From contig ML014188.1 in NCBI GenBank assembly GCA_003615045.1, forward strand, positions 1 to 64,000: 64,000 nucleotides of DNA. Direction: 5' to 3'. A model generated the notes under the pieces. It was not told where the DNA came from, ran no database searches, and worked only from the letters and a program-made list of their open reading frames with translations. Shown here piece after piece: positions 1 to 9,473 of the stretch. The translations under genes and the position numbers were made by a program. Each line of letters starts with the position of its first letter. The stretch's first letter is position 1. The DNA comes from Caulochytrium protostelioides. Lineage: Eukaryota; Chytridiomycota; Caulochytriomycetes; Caulochytriales; Caulochytriaceae.

Positions 1-1563
1 GGCCTCGAGCTGGGCGGCGCGCTGCTCTGCCGCCTTCTTTTCCCCGTCGAGCGCGGCGACCTTGTCCTGCAGTGTGCGGAGGGCATGCACGACTGCAGTC
101 GAGTCGCGCGACTGAGGCACGGCCTTGATGGTGCGGTGCTGGTGCTGCGGATGCGACGACAGAGCGCCGTCGAGCTCGAGCGCGCTCGGCATCCTGAAGG
201 GCTGTCCCAGGAGCGCGCTCTGCGACCCAGTCGGCGTCGAGGCCTGCGATCCAGACCGCGAGCGGCCCAGACTCGCGTAGATCCCAGGAAAACCGGGGCC
301 CTGGCTGCCGTTCGACACGAACGGCGGGTGAACACTCGGGTGGTAGGGCGCGACGTCCGAAGCGGCAACGGGTGCCGAGCTGGGGCCACGCGGCGGCTTG
401 GTCGTCGTCTCCTGCACCCCTGTGCTATCGGACGCGACGGCAGTCGCGGTTGCGCGGGGTGAAAAGGATCCCGAGGGCGATACCGACGTCGTGACGGGAA
501 AGGTCGGAATGGTCCGCGGGTGAAACGGCTTCGGCCCCGCACCGCCCGCCGGCATCGCGGCTTCAAAGGGCATCTCATCGAGCTGGTCGAAGGCATGCTG
601 ACTGTCACAACTTGGAAGGAAAGGCACAACTTCTACGTCGATGGTCTCAGAATCCAGCTGAGCGGTGTCCGCCAAAGAGCCGTCATATAAGACATCCTCC
701 TGATTGACACGGTGTTGGGGCAAGGCCATCTCGGATTCCGAGATGCTGTCGAAATCGTTCGCCAACTGCGCAATCAGCGCGTTGTCCCCCCTGGCGTCAT
801 CGTCCTGCTGATACAGCGGATGCGCGATACCACGATAAGGACTTCGATTACGACCGTTGTCATGCTCAAGTGAGTCGTGATTGGCGGCGTCAGCTTCGAG
901 CACGTGGCGGGTTTGCCCTTCGTTTCCCACAAGACCCACGGACGTCGTCAAAGAGAACCCCAGTGGGTTGAGAACGCTCCCGTAGTTGGCGTTGCTGTCC
1001 AGTCCTTCATATGTCGGACCGACATCAGGCGGGGGCGCTTCGTGGCCATCGACTGGGCTCTCACGAAGATCCGGTTCGCTTATCGCGGGCGGCAGTCGAT
1101 GACGTCGCTGGGCCTCGAGAGGCGATGGTGGGGCGGGAGACAGCAGACTTGAATGGTTGTGGATCTGTGATCCATCGGCGACATCTGGCCAGCGAAGTGT
1201 ATCATCCGAGCGCATCTCACCCTCCCCGCTGTCGATAGCGGGAACATCGTGGAGATCCGCAGACCCCTCGTCGGAACCGCCATTCAGGCCGAGACTGCGA
1301 TTGGGGTCCGGCAAGCGGGGCAAGCCGCGTGTGAGCGGCGGGACGGGCGGCAGGCGCGGCGGCGACGTGATGGAGGAGGCGCGAGATCGGGCGCTCGTCG
1401 GCGACCGTCGACGGCGGCCCATGTGGCAAGCGCAAAATCGATCCTTCGGACAGGGAAAGAAGTGTCGCAGTGGCAGAACAATTGTCCGTGAGCGATGCAG
1501 ATTGCTGATGAAGATGGGCCGACGATCCTCCTGATGATACAGGCCGCAGGCGTGGAAATCCAT
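1..1563 (-). CDS. Cep57/Ppc89-like centrosomal coiled-coil protein (partial, C-terminus beyond left edge)
   Basis: An uninterrupted minus-strand frame runs from an ATG at 1563 (context ACCCATGG) through the left edge, giving 521 codons and no stop. Residues 1 to about 480 are Ser/Pro/Asp-rich and probably disordered, with a short Cys/His-containing N-terminus (FFPCPKDRFCACHMG, about residues 39-53). Near residue 420 is FPGIYASLGRSRSGSQAS. From about residue 486 a heptad-like coiled coil begins: STAVVHALRTLQDKVAALDG, then Glu/Lys/Ala-rich. This resembles the start of the Cep57 centrosome-localisation domain (an AV..ALKTLQEKI.RLE pattern), found in animal Cep57 and fungal spindle-pole-body Ppc89 proteins. 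Family members tether microtubules and centrosome or spindle-pole components. An alternative start is Met at 1422, just before an Arg-rich stretch. Identity as Cep57 rests on about 35 residues, so it is likely but not certain; coding status is strong from the length and codon usage of the frame. Confidence 0.72.
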   Translation of the reverse strand, partial: MDFHACGLYHQEDRRPIFISNLHRSRTIVLPLRHFFPCPKDRFCACHMGRRRRSPTSARSRASSITSPPRLPPVPPLTRGLPRLPDPNRSLGLNGGSDEGSADLHDVPAIDSGEGEMRSDDTLRWPDVADGSQIHNHSSLLSPAPPSPLEAQRRHRLPPAISEPDLRESPVDGHEAPPPDVGPTYEGLDSNANYGSVLNPLGFSLTTSVGLVGNEGQTRHVLEADAANHDSLEHDNGRNRSPYRGIAHPLYQQDDDARGDNALIAQLANDFDSISESEMALPQHRVNQEDVLYDGSLADTAQLDSETIDVEVVPFLPSCDSQHAFDQLDEMPFEAAMPAGGAGPKPFHPRTIPTFPVTTSVSPSGSFSPRATATAVASDSTGVQETTTKPPRGPSSAPVAASDVAPYHPSVHPPFVSNGSQGPGFPGIYASLGRSRSGSQASTPTGSQSALLGQPFRMPSALELDGALSSHPQHQHRTIKAVPQSRDSTAVVHALRTLQDKVAALDGEKKAAEQRAAQLEA

Positions 1564-1844
1564 GGGTGCGGTCGAAGGCTCATACAAGGTCGAGCACGGT
1601 CGTGGTTCGGCCTGCTGCGCATATGCAGATTATATGGATGTGGCAAGTCCGGTCACGCGACCCGTTCAAATGACCCTGCTCCACTTGAACGCCCAACCTT
1701 CTGTGTGTGGGGCGGCGACCGCGTGGCCGGCGGCGGTAGTGGGACCATGTTGTGAGCGGGGAAACGCCGATCCTTCGAAGTCCGATGTTGCGCAGTCGGG
1801 GCGTAGGGCATGGGGCAGGGCGATCGCCTACACCGGGGCATACC

Positions 1845-1866
1845 GACTCTGACTCTGACTCTGACC
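1845..1866. repeat. Short (CTGACT)n tandem repeat
   Basis: About three and a half copies of the hexamer CTGACT lie immediately beside the 3' side of the first Fanzor-like relic. It is a simple repeat with no other signal. Confidence 0.7.
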
Positions 1867-1879
1867 CCCTCAGCCGGAT

Positions 1880-2170
1880 CTCCAGCCTATGCTCCTATGA
1901 CGGGTCTGACCCGCATGGCCAGGCAGCGTCGGATGTTCAACGCAGCATTGAGATCGCGGTTCAAGAAGTTGCCTTGACGACATCACCCCACAGCAAACCT
2001 CTTACCGTGGCCTTCGTGTGCCGGCGTTGCCCTTGTTTCAGGACCATATACGTCTTGGCATACACCCGGGTGGTGCGGAACTCGTCGACCAGGATGGTGC
2101 GGAAATGTTGAGCGCAAGCCCTGTACGCTCGAGATGTAGAAACGACGATCTCGCCCTGGCCTTTTCAGCA
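1880..2170 (-). pseudogene. Fanzor-type (eukaryotic TnpB-like) nuclease relic, copy A
   Basis: On the minus strand, one frame reads GQGEI, then VDEFRTTRVYAKTYMVLK (codons near 2089 down to 2036), then LLWGDVVKATS and a stop. After a one-base frame change comes NLNRDLNAALNIRRC-like sequence (1961 down to 1932). VDEFRTT followed by an (N)RDLNAALNI block is the C-terminal RuvC signature of Fanzor/TnpB proteins, where the Asp of RD.NAA is the last catalytic residue. The N-terminal two-thirds is absent and the frame is broken, so this is a dead fragment. It lies upstream of the Cep57-like gene. The same sequence recurs at four other places in the window. Confidence 0.75.
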
Positions 2171-4010
2171 AGGGCAATGAGGGTACATGAATGGACACAG
2201 TATATGGCGATTTGGCAAAGCAAGGCTTTGCATTGGCAACTGTCGTTGTTTACAAATCGATATCGAATCGAAGAGCTCACGCTGCACCATACGCCGGCGT
2301 TTGACGGCGTTCGTCCCGATGGAATGAATCATAGCAGCGTACTTCATGATCATCGACTCACTCAATGCGATTCACGTGGCAAGAACGCGTCGTTCACTAT
2401 ATGTAAGATATCAAAAGACGGCACATTTGTGAGGCCGCCGCTCCAAGACCGCGCTTAAAAGCCATTTTAAGGCGCGGCGCAGTATTGAAAAAGCAGTTGC
2501 ATCCTCGAGACAGAGTCTTGTTCGAGCTGCGATGCGCCATCATTGACGCGGCCGAGCGATGTCGATGTCGCCACCGCCCGCTGGGACCAGTTTCAAAGCG
2601 GAGGTTCGGCCGACGTACGAAATAGTAGCCCTGTGGTACTTCCGCCGCAACGGGATGCTGCCGGACATCCAAGCAGCTTCTCACGCTGGCTAGCCTCTCG
2701 AGTACAGCATCACCATCAGAGTCCTTATCCCGCGGGTGGTTCTCATGATGAAAAATAAAATTCGCTTACCTCGACCAATGGCCTGCCGCTTGCATCGTTG
2801 AATGGCGCCGGACGTCCGCTTGGCTTCCGCTTGGCATTCGCTGAGTTTGGCTAGACCCTAAAAACTTATCTGGCCGGGCATGCTGCGGCAGCGCCGAAGA
2901 CCGTAGGGAGACTGTAGGGGGGCAGCGCCGAAGCAAACGGGGTGCGTGCTACAAATCAGAGTGCATCCCCTCCTCTCCATTGCCGGTTTTACAAACGCTG
3001 GGCAAGCGGCTGGCAGCGGTGGCGAGATGGGATCAGACGAGACGGCCCGCGGAAGCACCTGCCATGCCGCCGCTGCCGCCGTCTGTCGTGCGCCGCGCCT
3101 CACTGAATGGGACCGACGAGTCCGCGGTCCTTGACCAGGACTGGTTCGCCAGCGGCGGTGGTCGATGCCCAGCCTGCATCCGGCCAGCGATGCCATGCGC
3201 TGGCAAGCGAGACCAGACCGCGACCAGCAACGATGCCAAGAGGACTGTGGGCTTGGCTCGCGGCCGGACCGGGGGCATCGCCGCCGCCAAGGGCGTGGCA
3301 GACGGCATTCGGCGGTGGCTAAGCCGCCTCGCGGCGAACGATGGCCGCTTGGTCGTGACCGCGCTGGCCGCGCCGGCCCGAGCGCGTACGAGCCGGAGCG
3401 TCAACATCGTGGCAAGACAATGTGTGCGACATCGGTCCAACACCCTTCTATGACGGCGCTAGCGGTGGCCTGCTGCGCGGCCTCTTCAGCTGAGAACGAT
3501 GTCCGCAGGACGATGGAACCGGCGAGAGGGTCGTTTGTTTTGCTTCACTGCGTTTGCGGCGCGCCCATCGATTGACGTGCGGGCTCGGCTTTTCCCCGAC
3601 ACCTGACGCCTACTCCACCTTGCCACCCTGCCGCCGCCGCCGCCCTGGTCTATCTTCCTTCCTCACGCCTTGCTCGAGCCTATGGCCCGAGTGTGCCTCT
3701 TCGCTCCTTCCTGACTCTCCCAACGCCCTCGGCTGCTATCATACGACAAGACCTTAAGAACAAGAAGCCTGTGGTGGTAACAACAGCGTCCCTTCCCACT
3801 ACTTACCCCCAAACCAGTCTCTTCTGGCGCACCGTCCGATTGCTGGGCAACTGATTTGCGTATCAGTTGACGATTGCTGTCGACCTTCTCCCATTTCCTC
3901 CTTTGGCAATAGTGCTGTCCGCTGCATCGTCTTTTTTGTCTTTGAAACAATCCGATCCGAGCAGGGTCCGAGTGGGATCTTGATCCATCCTGATTGATAC
4001 GGCTGCTACG
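2171..4010. other. Intergenic region, no gene recognised
   Basis: About 1.8 kb between relic A and the F-box gene. It contains several open frames of 60-157 codons on both strands (the longest on + at 2980-3453), but none has a recognisable motif and they overlap one another. The last 300 bases are C/T-rich, as expected for a 5' leader and promoter of the F-box gene. Confidence 0.5.
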
Positions 4011-5777
4011 ATGGCTATCGACGTATTGAACGAGTGGGCCAGCGAAAGCCCCGCTGGCGGCGCGGGCCTAGCGCCCGCTAAGCTCGGCGCGACGGACGCG
4101 AAGCACCACGATGTGCCGCACCCGACGCCTTCGGCCAGCGAGCACGGCGGCGACATCGATGGCGACGACGTGACCGCCGCCGAGGATGCGGCGACCTCCC
4201 CGGCCTCCTCCGCCTCGCCCTCCCTCCACAGGCCCGTCAAGCGTCTGGTCGATCTCGATGACGCCGCGTTGCTCCTCGTGGCACACTACTGCGACGTGCC
4301 CACTTCCTGCCGTCTCATGCGCTCCTGCCGCTCGCTGGCTCGGTCCCTCCGCGGTGCCCGCGGCACCGATCTGGATTCGCTGATGGATGCCGATATCGAG
4401 AACTATTTCTGGAAGAGCCGCGCGACGTTCCTTTCGGCGCTCGGCAGCCACGCCACGGCGCCGCCGCCACTGACCGACGCGATCCCCACGTACCAAGCCA
4501 TGTGCCGCGTCCACGACGAGTGGCACCGCGTCCCGCTGCCGGTGCGTCCGCTCAGCTGGAGCGGCCACACGGCGCCATGCCTGCGCGGCGGCCTGCCGCC
4601 CGTCGAGGGGAATGTCATCCCGAGCATCGTCCTCGGCCACCGCGGCAACGACGCCGCGATCAGCGGCAACCCGGGCAGCAACCGCGTGTTCCGTACGAAT
4701 GGCGCATTTGGCAATGCGTTCCGCATCGCTGGCGGTCACGCGTTTTACTTGTGGCAGAACGGGCTGTGGGTCGTTGATATTGACGAGCAGCGCGACTCAT
4801 ACAAGAAGATCATCAAGTCGGTGCCCAAGAAGCTCGGATGGTACTTTGGCCCCGCGGCGTTCGGTTTGACCGAGCCTGGAAACCCCAACATCGTCCTCAT
4901 CTCGGGGAACCCGGAAGAGCCCGATGTCGAGATCTGGTCGGGGCGCAAGATGACCAAGTCCCGCACCTTGCGGATGCCGAGTGTCCCCGTGGCCGTGTGC
5001 ATGCATGGCGAGACCCTGGCCGCCTACTTCAACGATGAGAACGCAATCCAGGTCTGGCACGTGCCGCCGTTGCCGGCCGACGGCGCCAACGGCCGCACGA
5101 TGGCTCGCAAGCCGGGCGCCGGTTGGCGCCTGCCCGAGCCTATCGACCCGCCGCGCCACCTGTTTGATATGCGTGGCACCTCGCGCGGGGTTTCGAACTT
5201 CTGTGTCGCCATGAACGACACCATGGCCGCTTATCTCGGCCGCAGCCCAACGGGCGGCAGCGGTCTGGCGGTCTATGTCCGCTTCCTCGCGAACAACCGT
5301 CTGCACGGCATGATCCCCGCGCTCCACGAAACGCGGCCCGCGAGCGAGGTCCGCATGGCGATGACGGACTACCACCTGGCCGTGCTTATTGGCCAGCAGC
5401 GCGGGATCGCCATCCTGCAGATCTACGAGATCAAGAGTCTCGAAATGCTCTACTCGATGGACGTGCCCGTCAGTACCGACTACAAACTCAGCGGTCTCCA
5501 GGTGAGCCAGGACAAGCGCTGGATCTTTTTTGGCAAGGAGCTGAATGTCATTGAGGATCCGGCCGTGGTGGCTGTCGGCGCGCCCATGACGCCCGAGGCC
5601 GGCCTGGGCGCCGCCGATCTGCCCAGCAACCTGCTCGGTTTCTCGATGGAGGAGCGCCGCTGGGAGCGCTGGTCCGGTAAGAAGGGGCTTGGATTCTGGC
5701 TCGCGTACCGCGAGATCACCCGCCAGAGCAACCGCGAGACCCACGAGGACAAGATGGTCTGGCGCACGCTTGCCTGA
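4011..5777 (+). CDS. F-box protein with beta-propeller-like C-terminal region
   Basis: Single-exon protein of 588 residues starting at ATG 4011. Residues 1-75 are acidic, low-complexity and Ala/Ser-rich. Residues about 77-115 look like an F-box: RLVDLDDAALLLVAHYCDVP followed by a Cys/Leu-rich helix ending in RSLARSL. The rest alternates short hydrophobic strands with Gly/Asp turns (for example HAFYLWQNGLWVVDID, AVLIGQQRGIAILQIYEI), which suggests a WD- or Kelch-like propeller, but clear GH..WD repeats are not visible. F-box proteins bind Skp1 and present substrates to SCF (cullin-1) ubiquitin ligases; the C-terminal propeller would be the substrate-binding part. The substrate is not predictable. 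The F-box call rests on a pattern match and is moderately sure; the gene itself is clear. Confidence 0.72.
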   Translation: MAIDVLNEWASESPAGGAGLAPAKLGATDAKHHDVPHPTPSASEHGGDIDGDDVTAAEDAATSPASSASPSLHRPVKRLVDLDDAALLLVAHYCDVPTSCRLMRSCRSLARSLRGARGTDLDSLMDADIENYFWKSRATFLSALGSHATAPPPLTDAIPTYQAMCRVHDEWHRVPLPVRPLSWSGHTAPCLRGGLPPVEGNVIPSIVLGHRGNDAAISGNPGSNRVFRTNGAFGNAFRIAGGHAFYLWQNGLWVVDIDEQRDSYKKIIKSVPKKLGWYFGPAAFGLTEPGNPNIVLISGNPEEPDVEIWSGRKMTKSRTLRMPSVPVAVCMHGETLAAYFNDENAIQVWHVPPLPADGANGRTMARKPGAGWRLPEPIDPPRHLFDMRGTSRGVSNFCVAMNDTMAAYLGRSPTGGSGLAVYVRFLANNRLHGMIPALHETRPASEVRMAMTDYHLAVLIGQQRGIAILQIYEIKSLEMLYSMDVPVSTDYKLSGLQVSQDKRWIFFGKELNVIEDPAVVAVGAPMTPEAGLGAADLPSNLLGFSMEERRWERWSGKKGLGFWLAYREITRQSNRETHEDKMVWRTLA

Positions 5778-6628
5778 TTTTGCTGACCATCTGATGATCT
5801 GGCATCGATCCGCATCGGATGCGTCCCGCTCTATTTTTTATCTCTCTGGTCTAGTTGACGCTTCATACATCGCCATGGCGTCACGCGGAGAGCGCAGTCG
5901 CCAGGTTTTTCATTACTGGCACTTCTCTTCATCGGCATCGCATTTCTTTTAGGATTTTCTTCGTTTCTCATATATCCCTTTTCTATTCACTTGCTTCACG
6001 TCCTAATCATTTCTGCGTCGCGACGATGGAAGCGGAGCTGCGGGCTGGGGGCACACAGCGGATAGAGGCCATCAGCCACGGCGCGCTGCGCACCCCACCC
6101 GTCTCCGATTGGCCCGTGAGCCGGGAGAGGCTTGAGCTGACGGCACCCGACCGTGCCGATCGCTCTGCTTGCGGAGTCTCGTGTCCAATGTCCGGTGTCC
6201 GGTGTCCGAAGCCGCGAATGACGCGATCCGTGTGGCGTCGAAGATACCGCATGTGGATGCTCTCGGACCGGTGGATCATTCGGCGCCTGCGCGTCGTTCG
6301 CCGTCTTGAGTCTGTCTGGCATGCGCCTAATGGTTTGTCGCTGAGATGGACGGGACCCTATGATATCACTGGCCTCGCGCCGCGGGCGATCGCGGGCGAG
6401 ATTAAGCGATGGCGCTATCGTTTTTCCTCATTCCGCTCCTCGTCGTAGTTCTTACTATTTTTGGTCCCCGACCCATTACGACGTGTGTTGATCTTGTCAT
6501 CCCGTCGACGCGTTACTGTGCGTGCGCTCACTGGGCCTGCATAATGCGCCACCGTACTCCGACTCAGGTGCGTCGCAGTAGCTACTTGGCAAAGGACCGG
6601 CCCTCACCCGCGCGTGTCAGTCACCGTC
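5778..6628. other. Intergenic region, no gene recognised
   Basis: About 850 bases between the F-box gene and PIGA. It starts with T-rich sequence (3' UTR-like) and contains a short direct repeat (TCCGGTGTCCGGTGTCCG) near 6190-6210. A 197-codon open frame across 5855-6448 has no recognisable domain and is not called. Confidence 0.5.
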
Positions 6629-8005
6629 ATGAAGGCTTTGAGTATATGCATGGTCTCCGACTTCTTTTGGCCCAATATGGGCGGCGTCGAGGGCCACGTG
6701 TACGATCTCTCGCAGCGGCTCGCTGCCCGCGGCCACCGCGTGACCATTGTGACGCATCGGTATAACGACCGCGTCGGCGTCCGGTACCTCTCGTCCTTTG
6801 TCAAAGTCTACTACATCCCGACGTGGCTCGTGTTCGATCAGGTCACATGGCCCACCGTGTATGGTCTGTTTCCGATCCTGCGCCAGATAATGATCCGCGA
6901 ACACGTCGATATCGTGCACGGGCATCAGGCCTTCAGCGCCATGTGCCATGAAGCCATTCTGCATGCGCGCACGATGGGCCTCCGCACTTGTTTCACAGAC
7001 CACTCCCTGTTTGGGTTTGCCGATACCGGCTCCATCCTGACCAACAAGCTGCTCAAGTTCACGCTCAGCGATGTCGACGGCGTCATCTGCGTATCCCATA
7101 CCTCCAAGGAAAACACGGTTTTGCGCGCCGCGATTGAACCGGACCGCGTGTCGGTAATCCCGAACGCCATTATCGCGGCCAACTTCACGCCCGATTGGTC
7201 GCACAACCCGCCCGACCACGTGCCGCACGGGATCGCCATCATCGTGGTGAGCCGCCTTGTCTACCGGAAGGGTATAGACTTGCTCGTCTCGCTGCTCCCT
7301 CGCATCTGCCAGCTATTTCCAGACGTCAACTTCATCATCGCGGGCGACGGCCCCAAGCTCATTGAACTCGAACAGGTCCGCGAAAAGTACATTCTTCAGG
7401 ATCGGATCCAGCTCTTGGGCAGCGTCAACCACGGCGCCGTGCGCAGCGTTTTGGTTCGCGGACAAATCTTCCTCAACTGCAGTCTGACGGAGGCCTTTTG
7501 CATCGCGATGGTCGAAGCGGCCAGCTGCGGACTGCTCGTCGTTTCGACCTCCGTCGGCGGCGTGCCCGAGGTCCTGCCAGACGGCATCCTGATGCTCAGT
7601 CGTCCCGACGAGGACGACCTTGTCCGACAGATTTCTCGTGCGATCCATCTCGTGAGTACCAACGGCGTCGATCGCACGACTTTTCATGAGCGCGTGAAGG
7701 ATATGTACTCCTGGGGCGATGTCGCCGCCCGTACCGAGACCGTCTATGCCCAGATCCTGGACCGCCCCCCTTCGGGACTCGCCCATCGGCTCGTGCTCTT
7801 CTATGGCTGTGGATTACTCGCGGGTAAGATCGCCGTCCTCATTATGGCGTTCGACTACCTGGTGCTGACACTGCTGAACTGGATCCATCCGAGCGAGGGG
7901 ATCGACCGCGCTCCGCCTTTTGTCCATACGTACTCGCCGCTAGCGCAAAGGGAAGATGTCACTGATTCCGCGACCGTCGATTCGGACTCTCGGCCGCTGA
8001 CGTGA
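6629..8005 (+). CDS. PIGA: PIG-A / Gpi3, phosphatidylinositol N-acetylglucosaminyltransferase catalytic subunit
   Basis: Protein of 458 residues, the usual PIG-A length, so the gene appears complete in one exon. The start is ATG 6629 (MKALSICMVSDFFWPNMGG); the frame is open slightly upstream, but only from a GTG. It is a GT4-family glycosyltransferase. The N-terminal NMGGVEGHVYDLSQRL segment is diagnostic of PIG-A. The middle has VVSRLVYRKGIDLL (the donor-domain start), and the EX7E motif EAFCIAMVE has its glutamates at about residues 288 and 296. A single hydrophobic segment at about residues 388-420 matches the C-terminal ER membrane anchor. The enzyme transfers GlcNAc from UDP-GlcNAc to phosphatidylinositol on the cytosolic ER face, the first step of GPI-anchor synthesis, in a complex with PIG-C, H, P, Q and Y. 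None of those partners is nearby. Confidence 0.96.
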   Translation: MKALSICMVSDFFWPNMGGVEGHVYDLSQRLAARGHRVTIVTHRYNDRVGVRYLSSFVKVYYIPTWLVFDQVTWPTVYGLFPILRQIMIREHVDIVHGHQAFSAMCHEAILHARTMGLRTCFTDHSLFGFADTGSILTNKLLKFTLSDVDGVICVSHTSKENTVLRAAIEPDRVSVIPNAIIAANFTPDWSHNPPDHVPHGIAIIVVSRLVYRKGIDLLVSLLPRICQLFPDVNFIIAGDGPKLIELEQVREKYILQDRIQLLGSVNHGAVRSVLVRGQIFLNCSLTEAFCIAMVEAASCGLLVVSTSVGGVPEVLPDGILMLSRPDEDDLVRQISRAIHLVSTNGVDRTTFHERVKDMYSWGDVAARTETVYAQILDRPPSGLAHRLVLFYGCGLLAGKIAVLIMAFDYLVLTLLNWIHPSEGIDRAPPFVHTYSPLAQREDVTDSATVDSDSRPLT

Positions 8006-8567
8006 TTTGGAGTCTTTAGAGCTCACTCTGCCGCGTGGTTTGGCACTGCGAAACACGGCGCGCACCTGATCTGCAAACGCGCCGTCTGAGCGCTACGAGT
8101 CAATTGCTCCAAAGCCTCGCCTGCCAAAACGAAAGCGAAAAGAAAAGGCGGTCTCTTTCTCCCCCTTTTGTGGGGCTGGCCGTACGTCTCTCGGTCAGGC
8201 GGTGATGAGGCGCTATAACACACGGGGGCGCCGCAGTGCGGACAACAACGAAGGCGTATACCCCGACCCTGCAGAATGAGCCCATCAGACGCGCATAGGC
8301 CCGCTCATAAGCAAGCCGTTTCCTCTGTACTCGGCCAGCCCAACGGCCTGCATCGCAATCATCGCCATCAGAATCCGATGCTGGCATGCAGTCCATAGGT
8401 AGACCCGTTTACGAGCCCACTGACGAGCGCCCGCTCCTTTTTGCTAATCACTGGTCGAACGCCCTGGCGCTTCTCCGAATCGACGGACTTGGCGCCGGCA
8501 AAATCCCCATCAGCCTCATCCTGCCTTGTGAATTGGATACCCAAAACCCCTGGATACTGTTCGCCAT
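8006..8567. other. Intergenic region, nothing recognised
   Basis: About 560 bases between PIGA and the small two-exon gene. There are no conserved motifs; the sequence presumably holds the PIGA 3' end and the next promoter. Confidence 0.5.
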
Positions 8568-9270
8568 ATGTTCACGCCTCAGATGCCGCGTATGGCGGCC
8601 ACCGCCGCCGGGAGGATACGAGCGCACGCGGCGCGCGCCGCGCCGCTGCGGCGGGCCGCCTCAACAACCACTGCGACTGCTGGCGTGAATGCGTCCGCAT
8701 CGTCGTTCCACCAACGCATGGCTTCTCCGTCGGCTTCGGCAGCTTCCACCCTTCGGCCGACGCCCGCGTCGCCACTGTCCGGCGCTCGCGCGGTGCCGTC
8801 GGCCGCTCCGCCATCCCCATCTGGGTCGGGGTCATCCTCATCGCCGCCGCCATTTGCCAACACGTCGTCGTCCTCCTCCTCATCCAGCGCTGATGCCACC
8901 ACTAACGGAATGCGCGCTGTGGGTGCATCGACTGTCTCTATGGTAAGTTACAGAATTGCTATCTCTGACGTCTCTCGCGAGTCTATGATCGGCGTGCTTC
9001 CGACGGTGACGCGCCACATACGTTTTTTTATTTGGATCGGCGTGTACACATCCCGAAGGAACAAATGCTATGGCTCAGTCGGCCGGAGATGTATCGCTAA
9101 CTCATCATGGATTCATGTTTGCTTTATTTTAATGGTCCACCTATTCAAAAAAAATGTTCCACATGTCGCAGTTGCTTTCTGAAATTCCCAACGCCTGGTC
9201 TCAAAGCATCTGGCGGTTGAGTGCGGCGGCCACGGCCGATGTCGCGCTCCAGGTCGTTGATGATATGTAA
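8568..9270 (+). CDS. Small two-exon protein, probable mitochondrial targeting peptide, function unknown
   Basis: Exon 1 is 8568-8942 (125 codons) and ends at ATG^GTAAGT. The proposed exon 2 is 9172-9270, after ...TCGCAG, in phase 0, giving a 157-residue product. The N-terminus is rich in Arg and Ala with almost no acid (MAATAAGRIRAHAARAAPLR), typical of a mitochondrial presequence. The middle is a Ser/Pro/Ala-rich spacer. Exon 2 encodes an amphipathic segment (LLSEIPNAWSQSIWRLSAAA) ending ALQVVDDM. An AATAAA lies 32 bases after the stop. I do not recognise the family. If the intron is retained, exon 1 reads on to a stop at 9182. The intron call rests on a canonical donor, frame match and the downstream poly(A) signal; cDNA would decide. 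Met codons at 8583 and 8592 are alternative starts. Confidence 0.6.
8943..9171 (+). other. Predicted spliceosomal intron (229 nt)
   Basis: The intron has GTAAGT at the 5' end and TCGCAG at the 3' end, and is clearly more A/T-rich than the flanking exons. It joins codon to codon (phase 0). Confidence 0.6.
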
Positions 9271-9302
9271 AACCGTCGATGTTATCTATTATACTTGAGA
9301 TG

Positions 9303-9308
9303 AATAAA
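9303..9308 (+). terminator. Putative polyadenylation signal AATAAA
   Basis: A canonical AATAAA lies 32 bases downstream of the proposed stop codon of the small two-exon gene and supports that gene's 3' end. Confidence 0.5.
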
Positions 9309-9473
9309 GTCATGTCCATTGCTGAGCCAGCCCCACACGAAGCAACAGCCTTACCCTATGTTGCAACCGTCAGAAAAGAGGTTTCAATTTGGAATTCCAG
9401 CTCGGGGACATTGTCCAAGTGATGCTTTAGCCGAACCGGGTACACCCCGATACGGATGTCCAATTCTGCGCGG

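Noticed and set aside
5855-6448. 197-codon ORF upstream of PIGA
   Set aside because: No motif and Arg/Ser-rich composition; it overlaps an antisense frame and lies in a promoter-like stretch.
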